A stretch of 54,610 nucleotides of DNA from JAILLW01 sp045629045 (GTDB lineage Bacteria > Bacillota > Clostridia > Lachnospirales > Lachnospiraceae), in assembly GCA_045629045.1 (NCBI GenBank), contig JAZQQM010000048.1, positions 1-54,610 of the forward strand, read 5' to 3'. A model generated the notes under the pieces. The model ran no database searches and had not been told where the DNA came from. It saw only the letters and a list, made by a program, of their open reading frames with translations. The position numbers were made by a program, and so were the translations under genes. The stretch's first letter is position 1. Each line of letters begins with the position of its first letter. Shown in pieces: positions 15,472-24,386 of the stretch.

Positions 15472-17145
15472 CTATAATACTTTTTTCATCTCTCTTGCAT
15501 TATTTAATGCAGCCTCTGTAATTTCGTCGCCTCCAAGCATTCTGGCAAGTTCTTTTACCGAAGTTTCATAATCAAGAGTCTCAATAGTAGTTACGGTACG
15601 TCCCTCAACCACATTCTTCTCTATAAGCAAATGATTATCTGCTCTTGATGCTATCTGTGGCAGGTGTGTAATAGCTATAAGCTGATGGGATTTACTAAGA
15701 ACCTCCATTGCCTCCGCAACCTTGTATGCGGTACGGCCGCTTATTCCCGTATCTATTTCATCAAATACCAGTGTGGGAACGTCATCCTTATCGGCAAATA
15801 CAGTCTTAATAGCCAGCATAATACGTGACAGTTCACCGCCTGATGCAACATTCTGCATGGGGCGCAGTTCCTCACCGGGATTAAGGCAGATAAGGAATTC
15901 AACCTTATCGTATCCGCTGTCTTTAATACCCTCTGTATCATTAGAACCTTCTATGGTTATTTCCAGACGAACATCAAGGAAATTAAGATTAACCATTGCC
16001 TCAATAATTTTATCCCTAAGAGGAAGGGCCGCTTTTGTTCTAAGTTCATGAATCAAAGCACACTTATCAAGCATTTTAGCTTCTGTTTCTTTGATTTGAT
16101 TTTTAAGGTTCTCAATATATGCATCATGATTGCTTAACTTATCAAGTTCATTAACCTTTGTCTCACAGGCCTCCATGATTTCACTCACAGAAGAACCGTA
16201 TTTACTCTTTAGGTTATTGATTAAATTAAGCCGTTCTTCTATTTCGCCATATTCTTCTTCATCGAAATTAAGGGTATCCTCATAATTTGAAATTGTTCTG
16301 TTAAAATCACTTAACAAGGCTTCTATTTCGGCCAGCTGTTCTGTAAGATTAAGTGCTTCGTCATCATAGGATGATACACTTCTTAGCTTTGAAACACCGC
16401 TTCCTATAAGGCTTCCCGCACTTGCGTTATTCTCATATCCCGTATAGGCATGAGCTTCGCACACAGCCTCCTTAATCTTAAGGGCATTGCTTAAGAATCT
16501 GTATCTTTTTTCGAGTTCTTCATCTTCGCCTTCCTTTAGTGAAGCACCTTCGATTTCGTTAATTTCAAAAGCCAGAAGTTCTTTTTGGCGGTTACGGGAT
16601 GCTTCATCCGTATCGGCATTGCCTAATTCTTCAACCAATGACTTATAGCCATTACGAAGACTCTTAAGAGCATCCTGCAATTCAAACAGTTGGTTTCCCG
16701 CATATTCATCAAGCATCTTCTCGTAGGTTGCACTCTTAAGCAGAGACTGATGTTCATGCTGACCGTATACATCAAGCAAAATTCCCGATAATTCTTTTAA
16801 TTCATGAGATGAAATTGTTTCGCCGTTAATTCGGCATACGCTTTTGCCGGGCATAATTTTACGCGACAAAATAAGGCATTCGTCTTCATCAACCGAAAGC
16901 CCCATGTTGCGGATTGCCGCTCTTTCGTCTTCACTTAACCTAAAGGTAAGTTCCACAAGAGCATATTCTTTGCCGACGCGAATGACGTCCGAATTAGCCT
17001 TAGCTCCCAAAGCCAGGTTAATCGAACCTAGGACAATAGATTTACCGGCACCGGTTTCGCCGGTCATGACATTAAACCCGTCTTTAAGATCAATATCTGC
17101 TTCATCAATCAAAGCAAGGTTTAATACGTGTAGATTTTCTAACAT
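15472..17145 (-). CDS. recN: DNA repair protein RecN
   Basis: A 557-residue SMC-like ATPase that acts early in recombinational repair of double-strand breaks. Walker A GETGAGKS is at 29-36; a long coiled-coil region follows (about 160-370), then the ABC signature (ASGGELSRIMLA), Walker B (TLVFDEIDTGISG) and the H-loop (AITHLPQIA). The length matches the family. An AGAGG site lies just before ATG. It is the last gene of the isoprenoid/argR/recN array; in many spore formers spoIVB and spo0A come next, but here a wall peptidase follows. Confidence 0.95.
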   Translation of the reverse strand: MLENLHVLNLALIDEADIDLKDGFNVMTGETGAGKSIVLGSINLALGAKANSDVIRVGKEYALVELTFRLSEDERAAIRNMGLSVDEDECLILSRKIMPGKSVCRINGETISSHELKELSGILLDVYGQHEHQSLLKSATYEKMLDEYAGNQLFELQDALKSLRNGYKSLVEELGNADTDEASRNRQKELLAFEINEIEGASLKEGEDEELEKRYRFLSNALKIKEAVCEAHAYTGYENNASAGSLIGSGVSKLRSVSSYDDEALNLTEQLAEIEALLSDFNRTISNYEDTLNFDEEEYGEIEERLNLINNLKSKYGSSVSEIMEACETKVNELDKLSNHDAYIENLKNQIKETEAKMLDKCALIHELRTKAALPLRDKIIEAMVNLNFLDVRLEITIEGSNDTEGIKDSGYDKVEFLICLNPGEELRPMQNVASGGELSRIMLAIKTVFADKDDVPTLVFDEIDTGISGRTAYKVAEAMEVLSKSHQLIAITHLPQIASRADNHLLIEKNVVEGRTVTTIETLDYETSVKELARMLGGDEITEAALNNAREMKKVL

Positions 17146-17210
17146 GTTTTCCTCTTAAGTAACCTCTCCCCAAGTCACTTTCGCCATAGTTATAGTATAA
17201 ATATATATTT

Positions 17211-17666
17211 TTATCTTTCTTCAGCCATTTCATTAATTGACTTAACAACTTCCGCTGCCTCTTCAGTAGTCTTAAGCGCAATCATAATGGTGTCATCACC
17301 TGCGATTGAGCCTACTATTTCCTTGAACTTCATGGCATCAATAGCGGCCGCAACAGCCATAGCCATTCCCGGTACGGTCTTAACAACAATAAGATTCTGA
17401 GCTACCGTTGCAGATATAAAACCGTCCTGAAGTACTCGCGCATACTTGTGTGATAACGCATGTGCATCTTCATTCAAAAGTGCATACTTTGAACCGAAGA
17501 AACCGTTGGGAATCTTCGTAAGCCGCATATCTCTTATGTCTCTTGAAACAGTTGCCTGGGTAACCTCATATCCTTCCTTTGCAAGAAGACTTACCAGCTC
17601 TTCCTGTGTCTCGATATCATTTTCCCTGATTAACTGTTTTATTTTGTCATGCCTGTCTCTTTTCAT
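17211..17666 (-). CDS. argR: Arginine repressor ArgR
   Basis: A 151-residue hexameric repressor of arginine synthesis that also activates catabolism in some Firmicutes. The N-terminal winged helix (about 1-70, with EELVSLLAKEGYEVTQATVSRDIRDM) binds ARG boxes; the C-terminal domain ends in the arginine-binding motif GSIAGDDTIMIA (about 117-128). The length is typical. In Firmicutes it usually lies between nadK/tlyA and recN, as it does here, without arginine genes next to it. Confidence 0.95.
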   Translation of the reverse strand: MKRDRHDKIKQLIRENDIETQEELVSLLAKEGYEVTQATVSRDIRDMRLTKIPNGFFGSKYALLNEDAHALSHKYARVLQDGFISATVAQNLIVVKTVPGMAMAVAAAIDAMKFKEIVGSIAGDDTIMIALKTTEEAAEVVKSINEMAEER

Positions 17667-17730
17667 ATTATGTACTCTCTTTCTTAAAATTCCCCTTTAT
17701 GTCAAAGCGTATAAACGCATATAACCATAA

Positions 17731-18591
17731 TCAGCTGTCCTTAAGCTTATTATGTAATGTATCCAAAAAGCTTTCCTGCGTTATGTTAACCAATCTTGTG
17801 CTCTTCGTGGATTTATTTATCTTAATATAATCCCCTGTACTTAGCAAGCATCTGTGGGAGGCATCATATACCGCCGTAAGCTGCTGAACCGTACCGAATC
17901 TTCCGTCATCCACAACAATTTTAATCTCATCTTCCGCCCCAAAAACAATGCTTCTGTTATGCATTGAATGTGAACACACCGGTGTAAGAATAATCATATC
18001 CGCAGAGGGAGACACGATAGGTCCACCTGCCGACAGGTTATAGCCCGTGGAGCCTGTGGGAGTGGATACTATAATTCCGTCTGCCGCATACTTATGAAGC
18101 AGTTTTCCGTTAACAAAGATAGACACATAGGCTATCTGCATTGCCTTATCAGCCGTAATTACGATTTCGTTAAGTGCCTGATATTCTTCATTAAACTCAC
18201 CGCCGAGATATGTCTTACCGCACAGCATCATTCTGTGCTCTGCCGAATAATTGTCGGATAACACTTTATCAAGCGCCTCGTACATGTTATTTTCGTCCAC
18301 TGCCGATAAATATCCCAGGGTTCCTAGATTAATCCCCAAAAAAGGCACCGTTGACTCTGCCAAATCACAGGCTGCATGAAGAATCGTACCGTCTCCTCCG
18401 AGCACGATTACACAATCCGTGTCCTTAGGCATTCTTGCAATGTCCGTATATCTTTCGCCCATACTGCCGTCACCTGGTGTGTCATCAACCGTAACTGCGG
18501 CACCCTTTTGCCTAAGATATTCAACTATCTTCTTTTCGGCGGCCAAAGCCTCTTTCTTTGCCCTATTTGTTATTACGAAGAAATTCTTCAT
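17731..18591 (-). CDS. nadK: NAD kinase
   Basis: The 286-residue cytoplasmic enzyme phosphorylates NAD to NADP. The GGDGT motif is at residues 65-69, the substrate loop NEIV is near 142, and the glycine-rich PTGSTGYNLSAGGP motif is at about 178-191. It overlaps the end of the rRNA methyltransferase gene by 29 bases, so translation is coupled. Confidence 0.94.
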   Translation of the reverse strand: MKNFFVITNRAKKEALAAEKKIVEYLRQKGAAVTVDDTPGDGSMGERYTDIARMPKDTDCVIVLGGDGTILHAACDLAESTVPFLGINLGTLGYLSAVDENNMYEALDKVLSDNYSAEHRMMLCGKTYLGGEFNEEYQALNEIVITADKAMQIAYVSIFVNGKLLHKYAADGIIVSTPTGSTGYNLSAGGPIVSPSADMIILTPVCSHSMHNRSIVFGAEDEIKIVVDDGRFGTVQQLTAVYDASHRCLLSTGDYIKINKSTKSTRLVNITQESFLDTLHNKLKDS

Positions 18592-19384
18592 GAGTTCTTC
18601 CCACCAAATCCTTTACTATTCCAAGCAATTCTTCATTTTTATCAAGTGTCATATCTTTGGACAAATATATAAGATATTCTATGTTTCCTTCAGGTCCCCT
18701 GATGGGTGAAGAGTCAAGTGACAGCACCGCAAGTTCATTTTCCCTTGCATATCCCAGCACGTTTCTTATTACCTCTTCGTGAATCGAAGGTTCTCTTACC
18801 ACGCCCTTCTTACCGACCTGTTCTCTGCCCGCTTCGAACTGAGGCTTTATAAGACATACCATAGTAGCATCATCCTTAAGCAGCGCTCTTGCAGGACCTA
18901 ATATCTTGGACAAAGATATAAACGATACGTCACAGGAAGCAAAATCAATTGCCTCCCCTATATCCTCGGGAGTAACATATCTAAAGTTAGTCTTCTCCAT
19001 GCAAATGACACGCTCGTCATTTCTTAACTTCCAATCAAGCTGTCCGTGGCCCACATCGATGGAGTATACCTTTGAAGCTCCGTTCTGAAGCATACAATCC
19101 GTAAACCCGCCGGTGGAAGCACCTATGTCCATACATACCTTCCCCTCTAAATCAATGGGGAATACTTCAAGTGCCTTTTCAAGTTTAAGTCCTCCGCGGC
19201 TGACATATCTTAATGTGTTACCGCGAACCTCAATATTAATTCCTTCCTCTTCAAAGGTAGCTCCCGCCTTATCTTCCTTCTGGTTGTCAACATAAACGAT
19301 ACCCGACATAATAAGGGCTTTAGCTTTTTCCCTTGAGGGAGCAAGTCCTTTTTTTACAAGCAGTATATCTAATCTTTCTTTCAT
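18563..19384 (-). CDS. tlyA: TlyA-family rRNA 2'-O-methyltransferase
   Basis: The 273-residue protein begins with an S4 RNA-binding domain (about 1-62; RLDILLVKKGLAPSREKAKALI) followed by a Rossmann methyltransferase domain with the SAM motif DIGASTGGFTDC (about 87-98). Family members methylate the ribose of 16S and 23S rRNA residues; in mycobacteria they affect capreomycin sensitivity. The gene follows dxs by two bases, a standard arrangement in Clostridia. Confidence 0.92.
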   Translation of the reverse strand: MKERLDILLVKKGLAPSREKAKALIMSGIVYVDNQKEDKAGATFEEEGINIEVRGNTLRYVSRGGLKLEKALEVFPIDLEGKVCMDIGASTGGFTDCMLQNGASKVYSIDVGHGQLDWKLRNDERVICMEKTNFRYVTPEDIGEAIDFASCDVSFISLSKILGPARALLKDDATMVCLIKPQFEAGREQVGKKGVVREPSIHEEVIRNVLGYARENELAVLSLDSSPIRGPEGNIEYLIYLSKDMTLDKNEELLGIVKDLVGRTHEEFLRNNK

Positions 19385-19386
19385 AT

Positions 19387-21243
19387 CTAAAAAGGTCTCA
19401 TTCCAAGTATCTTATTTGCGATGCTCTTAGCATCAATTTCAAGATCTTCTTTAAGTTGTTCCACGTTTCCGTGCTCTACATAATCATCGGGAAGTGCTAT
19501 ATTTACAAGCCTTGCTTTGCTTCCCATAAGATCAAGATAATCTCTTACCTTTTCGCCATAGCCGCCGGAATGAACATTTTCTTCCATGGTAACAACAACA
19601 CGATGATTGTCTGCTGCCCATTTGGCCGCATATTCATCGATAGGTTTAACGAATCTTGCATTAACTATGGAACACTTCATATTCTTGGTTCGCAGAATTT
19701 CACGAACCTCTTCTGCGGTCTTCACCATAGAGCCTACCGCCATAAGGCATACCTCGCCTTCCGCATATATAAGTTCGGCCTTACCGTATTCCATGGGTGC
19801 TCTGAATTCTTCAAGTCCGGCATACGCCTCACCCCTGGGATATCTTATGGCAAAAGGCATATCCTGTGTCAGGGCAAACTTCATCATATCTGAAAGTTCC
19901 CATTTATTCTTGGGCGCCATAATATTCATATTGGGAATCGAACTAAGGAAGGACAAATCAAATATTCCCTGATGAGTCTCACCATCCGCTCCTACGATTC
20001 CGGCCCTGTCTACGGCAAAAATAACCGGCAAATTCTGCAAACATACATCATGAACTATCTGGTCATAAGCCCTTTGAAGGAACGAAGAATATATAGCCAC
20101 AACCGGACGTAATCCCGACTTGGCAAGTCCCGCTGCGAATGTTACCGCATGCTGTTCTGCTATTCCTACGTCAAAGAACCTTTCGGGATACATATTATGG
20201 AATCGCTTAAGTCCCGTGCCGTCCGGCATAGCTGCCGTAATGGCAACCACACGCTCGTCTCTTGCACCAAGCTTAGTCATAACGGTACTGAAAATATCCG
20301 TGTAAGCTGCTTTGGTAGGCTTAAGAGGAATACCCGTTTCAATATCAAAGGGGGAAGTTCCGTGGAATCTGGCAGGATGTCTTAAAGCCGGTTCATAACC
20401 TCTTCCCTTTTGAGTTATTACATGAACAAGAACCGCCATCTTACGCTTCTTGGCTTCTTCAATAGCCTTGCGGATTGCATTTACATCATGTCCGTCAACA
20501 GGTCCCAAGTATGTTATTCCCATATCTTCAAAATACATACCCGGTACAACCAACTGCTTGAGGGAATTCTTGGTACGTCTTACGGTATCAACAATCTTAT
20601 TACCGGCAGGCATATCTTTGACCTTATAATAAATGCCGTCTCTTAAATCCATATAGGTTTCCGAGGTTCTTATGCTGTTAAGATATTTACTCATTCCGCC
20701 TACATTTTCGGATATGGACATATTATTATCATTAAGAACTATAATGAAGTTAGTCTCCAATTTCGAGGCATTGTTAAGGGCTTCATAAGCCATTCCGCCT
20801 GTCATGGAACCGTCACCTATTACCGAAACTATAGTCTCGTCGGTGCCCTTAATATCACGCGCCGCAACCATTCCCAGACCTGCAGAAATTGATGTGGAAC
20901 TGTGACCTGTATTAAAGGAATCGCAATCGCTTTCACAGGCTTTGGGGAATCCTGCCATTCCGCCGTATGCACGCAGATTATCAAATCCCTCCTTACGTCC
21001 CGTCAAAAGCTTATGGGTATAAGACTGATGACCTACGTCCCAGATTATCTTGTCCTTAGGTAAATCCAAAGACAAATGGAGGGCCATGGTAAGTTCCACC
21101 GCACCTAAGTTAGAGCCTAAATGTCCTCCGGTTTTTGATATCTTTTCGATAAGAAATTCTCTTATTTCATCAGCAAGCAAAGGATATTCCTTAGGATCTA
21201 TCTTCTTTATATCATTAGCTTCTTTAATCTGTTCAAGAACCAT
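19387..21243 (-). CDS. dxs: 1-deoxy-D-xylulose-5-phosphate synthase
   Basis: A 618-residue thiamine-diphosphate enzyme that makes DXP from pyruvate and glyceraldehyde 3-phosphate, the entry step of the MEP isoprenoid pathway. The cofactor motif GDGSMTGGMAYEALNN followed by NDNNMSIS is clear, as are the transketolase-like middle domain (EQHAVTFAAGLA) and the C-terminal domain. The length is typical. The ATG shares one base with the ispA stop and is preceded by AGGAG inside ispA, so the two isoprenoid genes are coupled. Confidence 0.96.
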   Translation of the reverse strand: MVLEQIKEANDIKKIDPKEYPLLADEIREFLIEKISKTGGHLGSNLGAVELTMALHLSLDLPKDKIIWDVGHQSYTHKLLTGRKEGFDNLRAYGGMAGFPKACESDCDSFNTGHSSTSISAGLGMVAARDIKGTDETIVSVIGDGSMTGGMAYEALNNASKLETNFIIVLNDNNMSISENVGGMSKYLNSIRTSETYMDLRDGIYYKVKDMPAGNKIVDTVRRTKNSLKQLVVPGMYFEDMGITYLGPVDGHDVNAIRKAIEEAKKRKMAVLVHVITQKGRGYEPALRHPARFHGTSPFDIETGIPLKPTKAAYTDIFSTVMTKLGARDERVVAITAAMPDGTGLKRFHNMYPERFFDVGIAEQHAVTFAAGLAKSGLRPVVAIYSSFLQRAYDQIVHDVCLQNLPVIFAVDRAGIVGADGETHQGIFDLSFLSSIPNMNIMAPKNKWELSDMMKFALTQDMPFAIRYPRGEAYAGLEEFRAPMEYGKAELIYAEGEVCLMAVGSMVKTAEEVREILRTKNMKCSIVNARFVKPIDEYAAKWAADNHRVVVTMEENVHSGGYGEKVRDYLDLMGSKARLVNIALPDDYVEHGNVEQLKEDLEIDAKSIANKILGMRPF

Positions 21244-22154
21244 TACTTTCTCCTGTTAATTAACGTCTCTACCAAAGTCATAAGAAAACTTCCGTCTGCT
21301 CTGTTTGAGTCCGCAACATCCTGCAAAATCTCAATGGCTTCGTTTGATAAATCTTTGACATCTTTTAATGACTGTTCCATTCCGTGAAGTGTAACATATG
21401 TGGTTTTGTTATTCTTCTCATCGGAATGAACCGGCTTTCCCAGTTCTTCCGTTGTACTGGTAATATCCAGAATATCGTCTTCTATTTGGAAAGCAACTCC
21501 TATATTATTGGCCGCCTTTTCCATATCCATTATATCTTTGTCCGAAGCTCCCGCCAGGGTGGCGCCAATCATCATTGATGCTTCCATAAGGGCAGCTGTT
21601 TTATTCTTATGTATGAAAAGGAGCAGCTCAGATGTGACATTATCGTCATTTTCTGCCAGAATGTCTGCCGTCTGTCCGCCGATCATTCCGTTAACTCCCG
21701 CCTTGTTACCCAGAATCTGAAGTGCCTTTGCGACCCTTCTGTATTCTTCCAGTGTCTTACACATATCAAAGGCTTTGGCTGCTGTTTCAAAGGCATAATT
21801 AAGAAGTCCGTCACCTGCCAGAATTGCGATTCCTTCATCAAACTTCTTCCAGGTTGTTTCCTTACCGCGCCTAAATTCATCATTATCCATAGCCGGCAAA
21901 TCATCATGCACCAGTGAATAATTGTGAATCATCTCTATTGCCGCCATAAAGGGCTCAATCAGTTTATCTTTACCGCCAAACAACTTGTAACATTCGTTCA
22001 TAAGTACGGGGCGAAGTCTCTTTCCCCCTGCCATTGCCGAATAGTCCATAGCTTCAAGCACTCTGGATGCGAAACCTTCGGCATCCGGAAGATAATCGTT
22101 AAGCACGCTTTCGGCGTTCTTTCTTTTGATATCAAGTGACTCATTAAAGTTCAT
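21243..22154 (-). CDS. ispA: Short-chain polyprenyl (farnesyl/geranylgeranyl) diphosphate synthase
   Basis: The 303-residue enzyme condenses isopentenyl diphosphate with allylic diphosphates. The first aspartate-rich motif is DDLPAMDND, the second DDILD, and the substrate motif GGKRLRP is near the N-terminus. I start at ATG 22154, five bases after GGTGG within the end of xseB; the longer frame upstream has no ribosome site. It lies directly before dxs. Confidence 0.94.
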   Translation of the reverse strand: MNFNESLDIKRKNAESVLNDYLPDAEGFASRVLEAMDYSAMAGGKRLRPVLMNECYKLFGGKDKLIEPFMAAIEMIHNYSLVHDDLPAMDNDEFRRGKETTWKKFDEGIAILAGDGLLNYAFETAAKAFDMCKTLEEYRRVAKALQILGNKAGVNGMIGGQTADILAENDDNVTSELLLFIHKNKTAALMEASMMIGATLAGASDKDIMDMEKAANNIGVAFQIEDDILDITSTTEELGKPVHSDEKNNKTTYVTLHGMEQSLKDVKDLSNEAIEILQDVADSNRADGSFLMTLVETLINRRK

Positions 22155-22350
22155 CGTTTCCACCATCCTCTTCAAGCACAATAACCTGCTTTTCTACCTT
22201 ATCGATAGAATCGTTGCACTTCTTTAATAAATCCATGCCCTCTTTATATATCTTAAAGGAATCCTCAAGAGAAATATCTTCATCCTCAAGAGCCTCTATC
22301 TTACTGTTCAATTCTTCAAATGCTTCCTCAAGCTTAAATTCTTTTGCCAT
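22144..22350 (-). CDS. xseB: Exodeoxyribonuclease VII small subunit
   Basis: The 68-residue helical protein pairs with XseA to degrade single-stranded DNA. The family pattern is easily seen: FEELNSKIEALEDEDISLEDSFKIYKEGMDL. I choose ATG 22350 (MAKEFK), five bases after GGAG. The gene ends inside the start region of ispA. Confidence 0.93.
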   Translation of the reverse strand: MAKEFKLEEAFEELNSKIEALEDEDISLEDSFKIYKEGMDLLKKCNDSIDKVEKQVIVLEEDGGNDEL

Positions 22351-22363
22351 AATATCTCCGTGA

Positions 22364-23572
22364 CTAAACATTATAATCAAGTTCTGCCGTATTACTTACC
22401 ACTGCATTTACCACACCGTCCTTTAGGTAAATCGACGCTTCATCGCCGGGCTTTACCTGTTTTACGGAGTTAAGGGTCTTACCCTTTGCCGATGCATAGG
22501 AATAACCCTGGGATAGCTTATCAAGTGGCGATAAGCCCTTTAATCGCTCTGCGTACAAAGATATACTGTGTCGCCGGTCCGTAATTATTCCTTTCATAAG
22601 AGCGTTCAGTTTCTCTTCAAGTGCCATGGCATACATTCTGTTCTGGGCAAGCTTGTTTTTAGGGCTTTGGCTCTTAAGTGCAGTTTCAAGATACTTAACA
22701 TGGTTTCTGTATTCTAAGATTTTAGTCTTCATAAGTCGGGTAAGTATATCCTTTGTACCCTCAATCTCATCTAATATGGAATTAATATCGTACACTGCAA
22801 GTTCCGCCGCTGCAGAAGGTGTCGGTGCCCTAAGGTCCGATACGAAATCTATAATTGTGGTATCCGTCTCATGACCTACCGCCGAAATAATTGGAACAGA
22901 GCAGTTAAATACTTCCTCTGCCACGTCTCTACTGTTAAAGGCCCATAAGTCTTCGATGGAACCGCCTCCACGACCTACAATTATGACATCAACGCCATAT
23001 TTTTCCAAGGTACGTATTCCGTTAATTATACTGATAACTGCCTTATCTCCCTGGACAGTTGCAGGGTACAGAACTATCTGCACGTAAGGATTACGTCTCG
23101 TTGCTATGTTTATTATGTCCTGAATTGCCGCTCCGGTGGCTGCCGTAACCACTCCCAAGGTCTTAATCGACTTAGGTATGGGTTTCTTATATTCCGGGGC
23201 AAACATTCCCAGTTCTTCAAGTTCGTTCTTTAATCTAAGGAATTCCTCATACAAAGCGCCGGCACCGTCTTGGGTTATGCTCTTGGCATATATCTGGAAT
23301 TTACCGTCACGTTCATATACGTTAACTTCCCCCCGGACCACAACTCCCATGCCCTCGGTCATGGTAAATTTAAGCCCCGACCGATTGCTCTGGAACATTA
23401 CGCAGGCAATAGCTGCTTTTTCATCCTTCAGTGTAAAGTATATATGCCCCGAAGAATGATACTTAAGATTGGACACTTCGCCTTTGACACTAACGTCACC
23501 CAGCAAAAAGTCTTCGTTAAACAACCCTTTTATGTATGCATTTATCTTAGATACAGAATAAACATTAGCCAT
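22364..23572 (-). CDS. xseA: Exodeoxyribonuclease VII large subunit
   Basis: The 402-residue catalytic subunit has an N-terminal OB fold (about 1-100; VKGEVSNLKYHSSGHIYFTLKD), a catalytic core with the motif GRGGGSIEDLWAFN (about 200-213) and VGHETD, and a C-terminal coiled coil. Its ATG overlaps the nusB stop (TAATG) and lacks a clear ribosome site, so it probably depends on reinitiation by ribosomes ending nusB. Confidence 0.95.
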   Translation of the reverse strand: MANVYSVSKINAYIKGLFNEDFLLGDVSVKGEVSNLKYHSSGHIYFTLKDEKAAIACVMFQSNRSGLKFTMTEGMGVVVRGEVNVYERDGKFQIYAKSITQDGAGALYEEFLRLKNELEELGMFAPEYKKPIPKSIKTLGVVTAATGAAIQDIINIATRRNPYVQIVLYPATVQGDKAVISIINGIRTLEKYGVDVIIVGRGGGSIEDLWAFNSRDVAEEVFNCSVPIISAVGHETDTTIIDFVSDLRAPTPSAAAELAVYDINSILDEIEGTKDILTRLMKTKILEYRNHVKYLETALKSQSPKNKLAQNRMYAMALEEKLNALMKGIITDRRHSISLYAERLKGLSPLDKLSQGYSYASAKGKTLNSVKQVKPGDEASIYLKDGVVNAVVSNTAELDYNV

Positions 23573-23967
23573 TATGAATACTTAGCAAGCACTCCGTTTA
23601 CGAAAGAAGACGCACCATCCTGACCGAATTTCTTAGCCAGTTCTACGGCTTCGTTAATTGCCACACCTGTGGGAACACCATCGTCATCTTCAATTTCATA
23701 AACGGCAAGTCGAAGTATTGTAAGTTCGATTTTGCCTACACGCTCCGTGTTCCATCCTGTGATTTTCTCATTTAAAGAAGCATCGATTTCGTCAAGCTTA
23801 GCCAAAATCGCATCGCATTTAGCTTTGATCTCGTCTCTTTCGCTTTCGGAAATTGCTGTCTCTTCTTCGAAGAAAAGCTGCTGCTGTTCACCCATTTCTT
23901 CTCTTTCGTTAAATTCAACTCTAAACAGCAGTTTGAATAATTCTTCACGTAATTTTGATCTGGTCAT
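23572..23967 (-). CDS. nusB: Transcription antitermination factor NusB
   Basis: The 131-residue all-helical protein binds boxA RNA with ribosomal protein S10 and supports rRNA antitermination. It carries the typical start RSKLREELFKLLFRVEF and the C-terminal motif VAINEAVELAKKFGQDGASSFVNGVL. It follows the Asp23 gene by nine bases, the usual Clostridial order. Confidence 0.93.
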   Translation of the reverse strand: MTRSKLREELFKLLFRVEFNEREEMGEQQQLFFEEETAISESERDEIKAKCDAILAKLDEIDASLNEKITGWNTERVGKIELTILRLAVYEIEDDDGVPTGVAINEAVELAKKFGQDGASSFVNGVLAKYS

Positions 23968-23976
23968 ACTAATTTA

Positions 23977-24360
23977 TTACCTTGCTCCTACATTTACTCC
24001 GGCTACTCTGATATTTACATCCGTAGCTACCAATCCTGTCATACTTTCGATTGTTGACTTAACCTTATCCTGTACCTTTAAGGATACTGCAGGTACATTA
24101 AATCCATAATCAACCACGATAGCAAGATTAACCTTAACCGTGCCGTTTGAAATAAGTACCTTAACTCCCTTGGCAAGATTCTTAACGCCGACTTTGCTAA
24201 GCAAATCGTTTCCTACATTACCTGCCATGGCACATACACCGTCAACTTCCGTTGCGGCAATACCGGCTATCATCGCAATAACATCATCTGCAATCTTAAC
24301 CGAACCGTTATTAAGATTTTCTCTAAGTGTATACTTAGGGCTCTCTATTTTGTTACTCAT
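23977..24360 (-). CDS. Asp23/Gls24 family envelope stress protein
   Basis: A 127-residue protein of the Asp23/YloU family, which is linked to cell-envelope homeostasis. Visible are the conserved IADDVIAMIAGIAATEVDGV stretch near the start and ATDVNIRVAGV at the end. I start at ATG 24360 (MSNKIE) after AGGAAGAG. It is next to nusB as in most Clostridia. Confidence 0.92.
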   Translation of the reverse strand: MSNKIESPKYTLRENLNNGSVKIADDVIAMIAGIAATEVDGVCAMAGNVGNDLLSKVGVKNLAKGVKVLISNGTVKVNLAIVVDYGFNVPAVSLKVQDKVKSTIESMTGLVATDVNIRVAGVNVGAR

Positions 24361-24386
24361 ACTCTCTTCCTTTCGCATGAATTATT

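Noticed and set aside
19333..19893. A 186-codon open frame on the plus strand opposite dxs and tlyA
   Set aside because: It is antisense to two certain genes, has no ribosome site and reads like a shadow of their codon bias.
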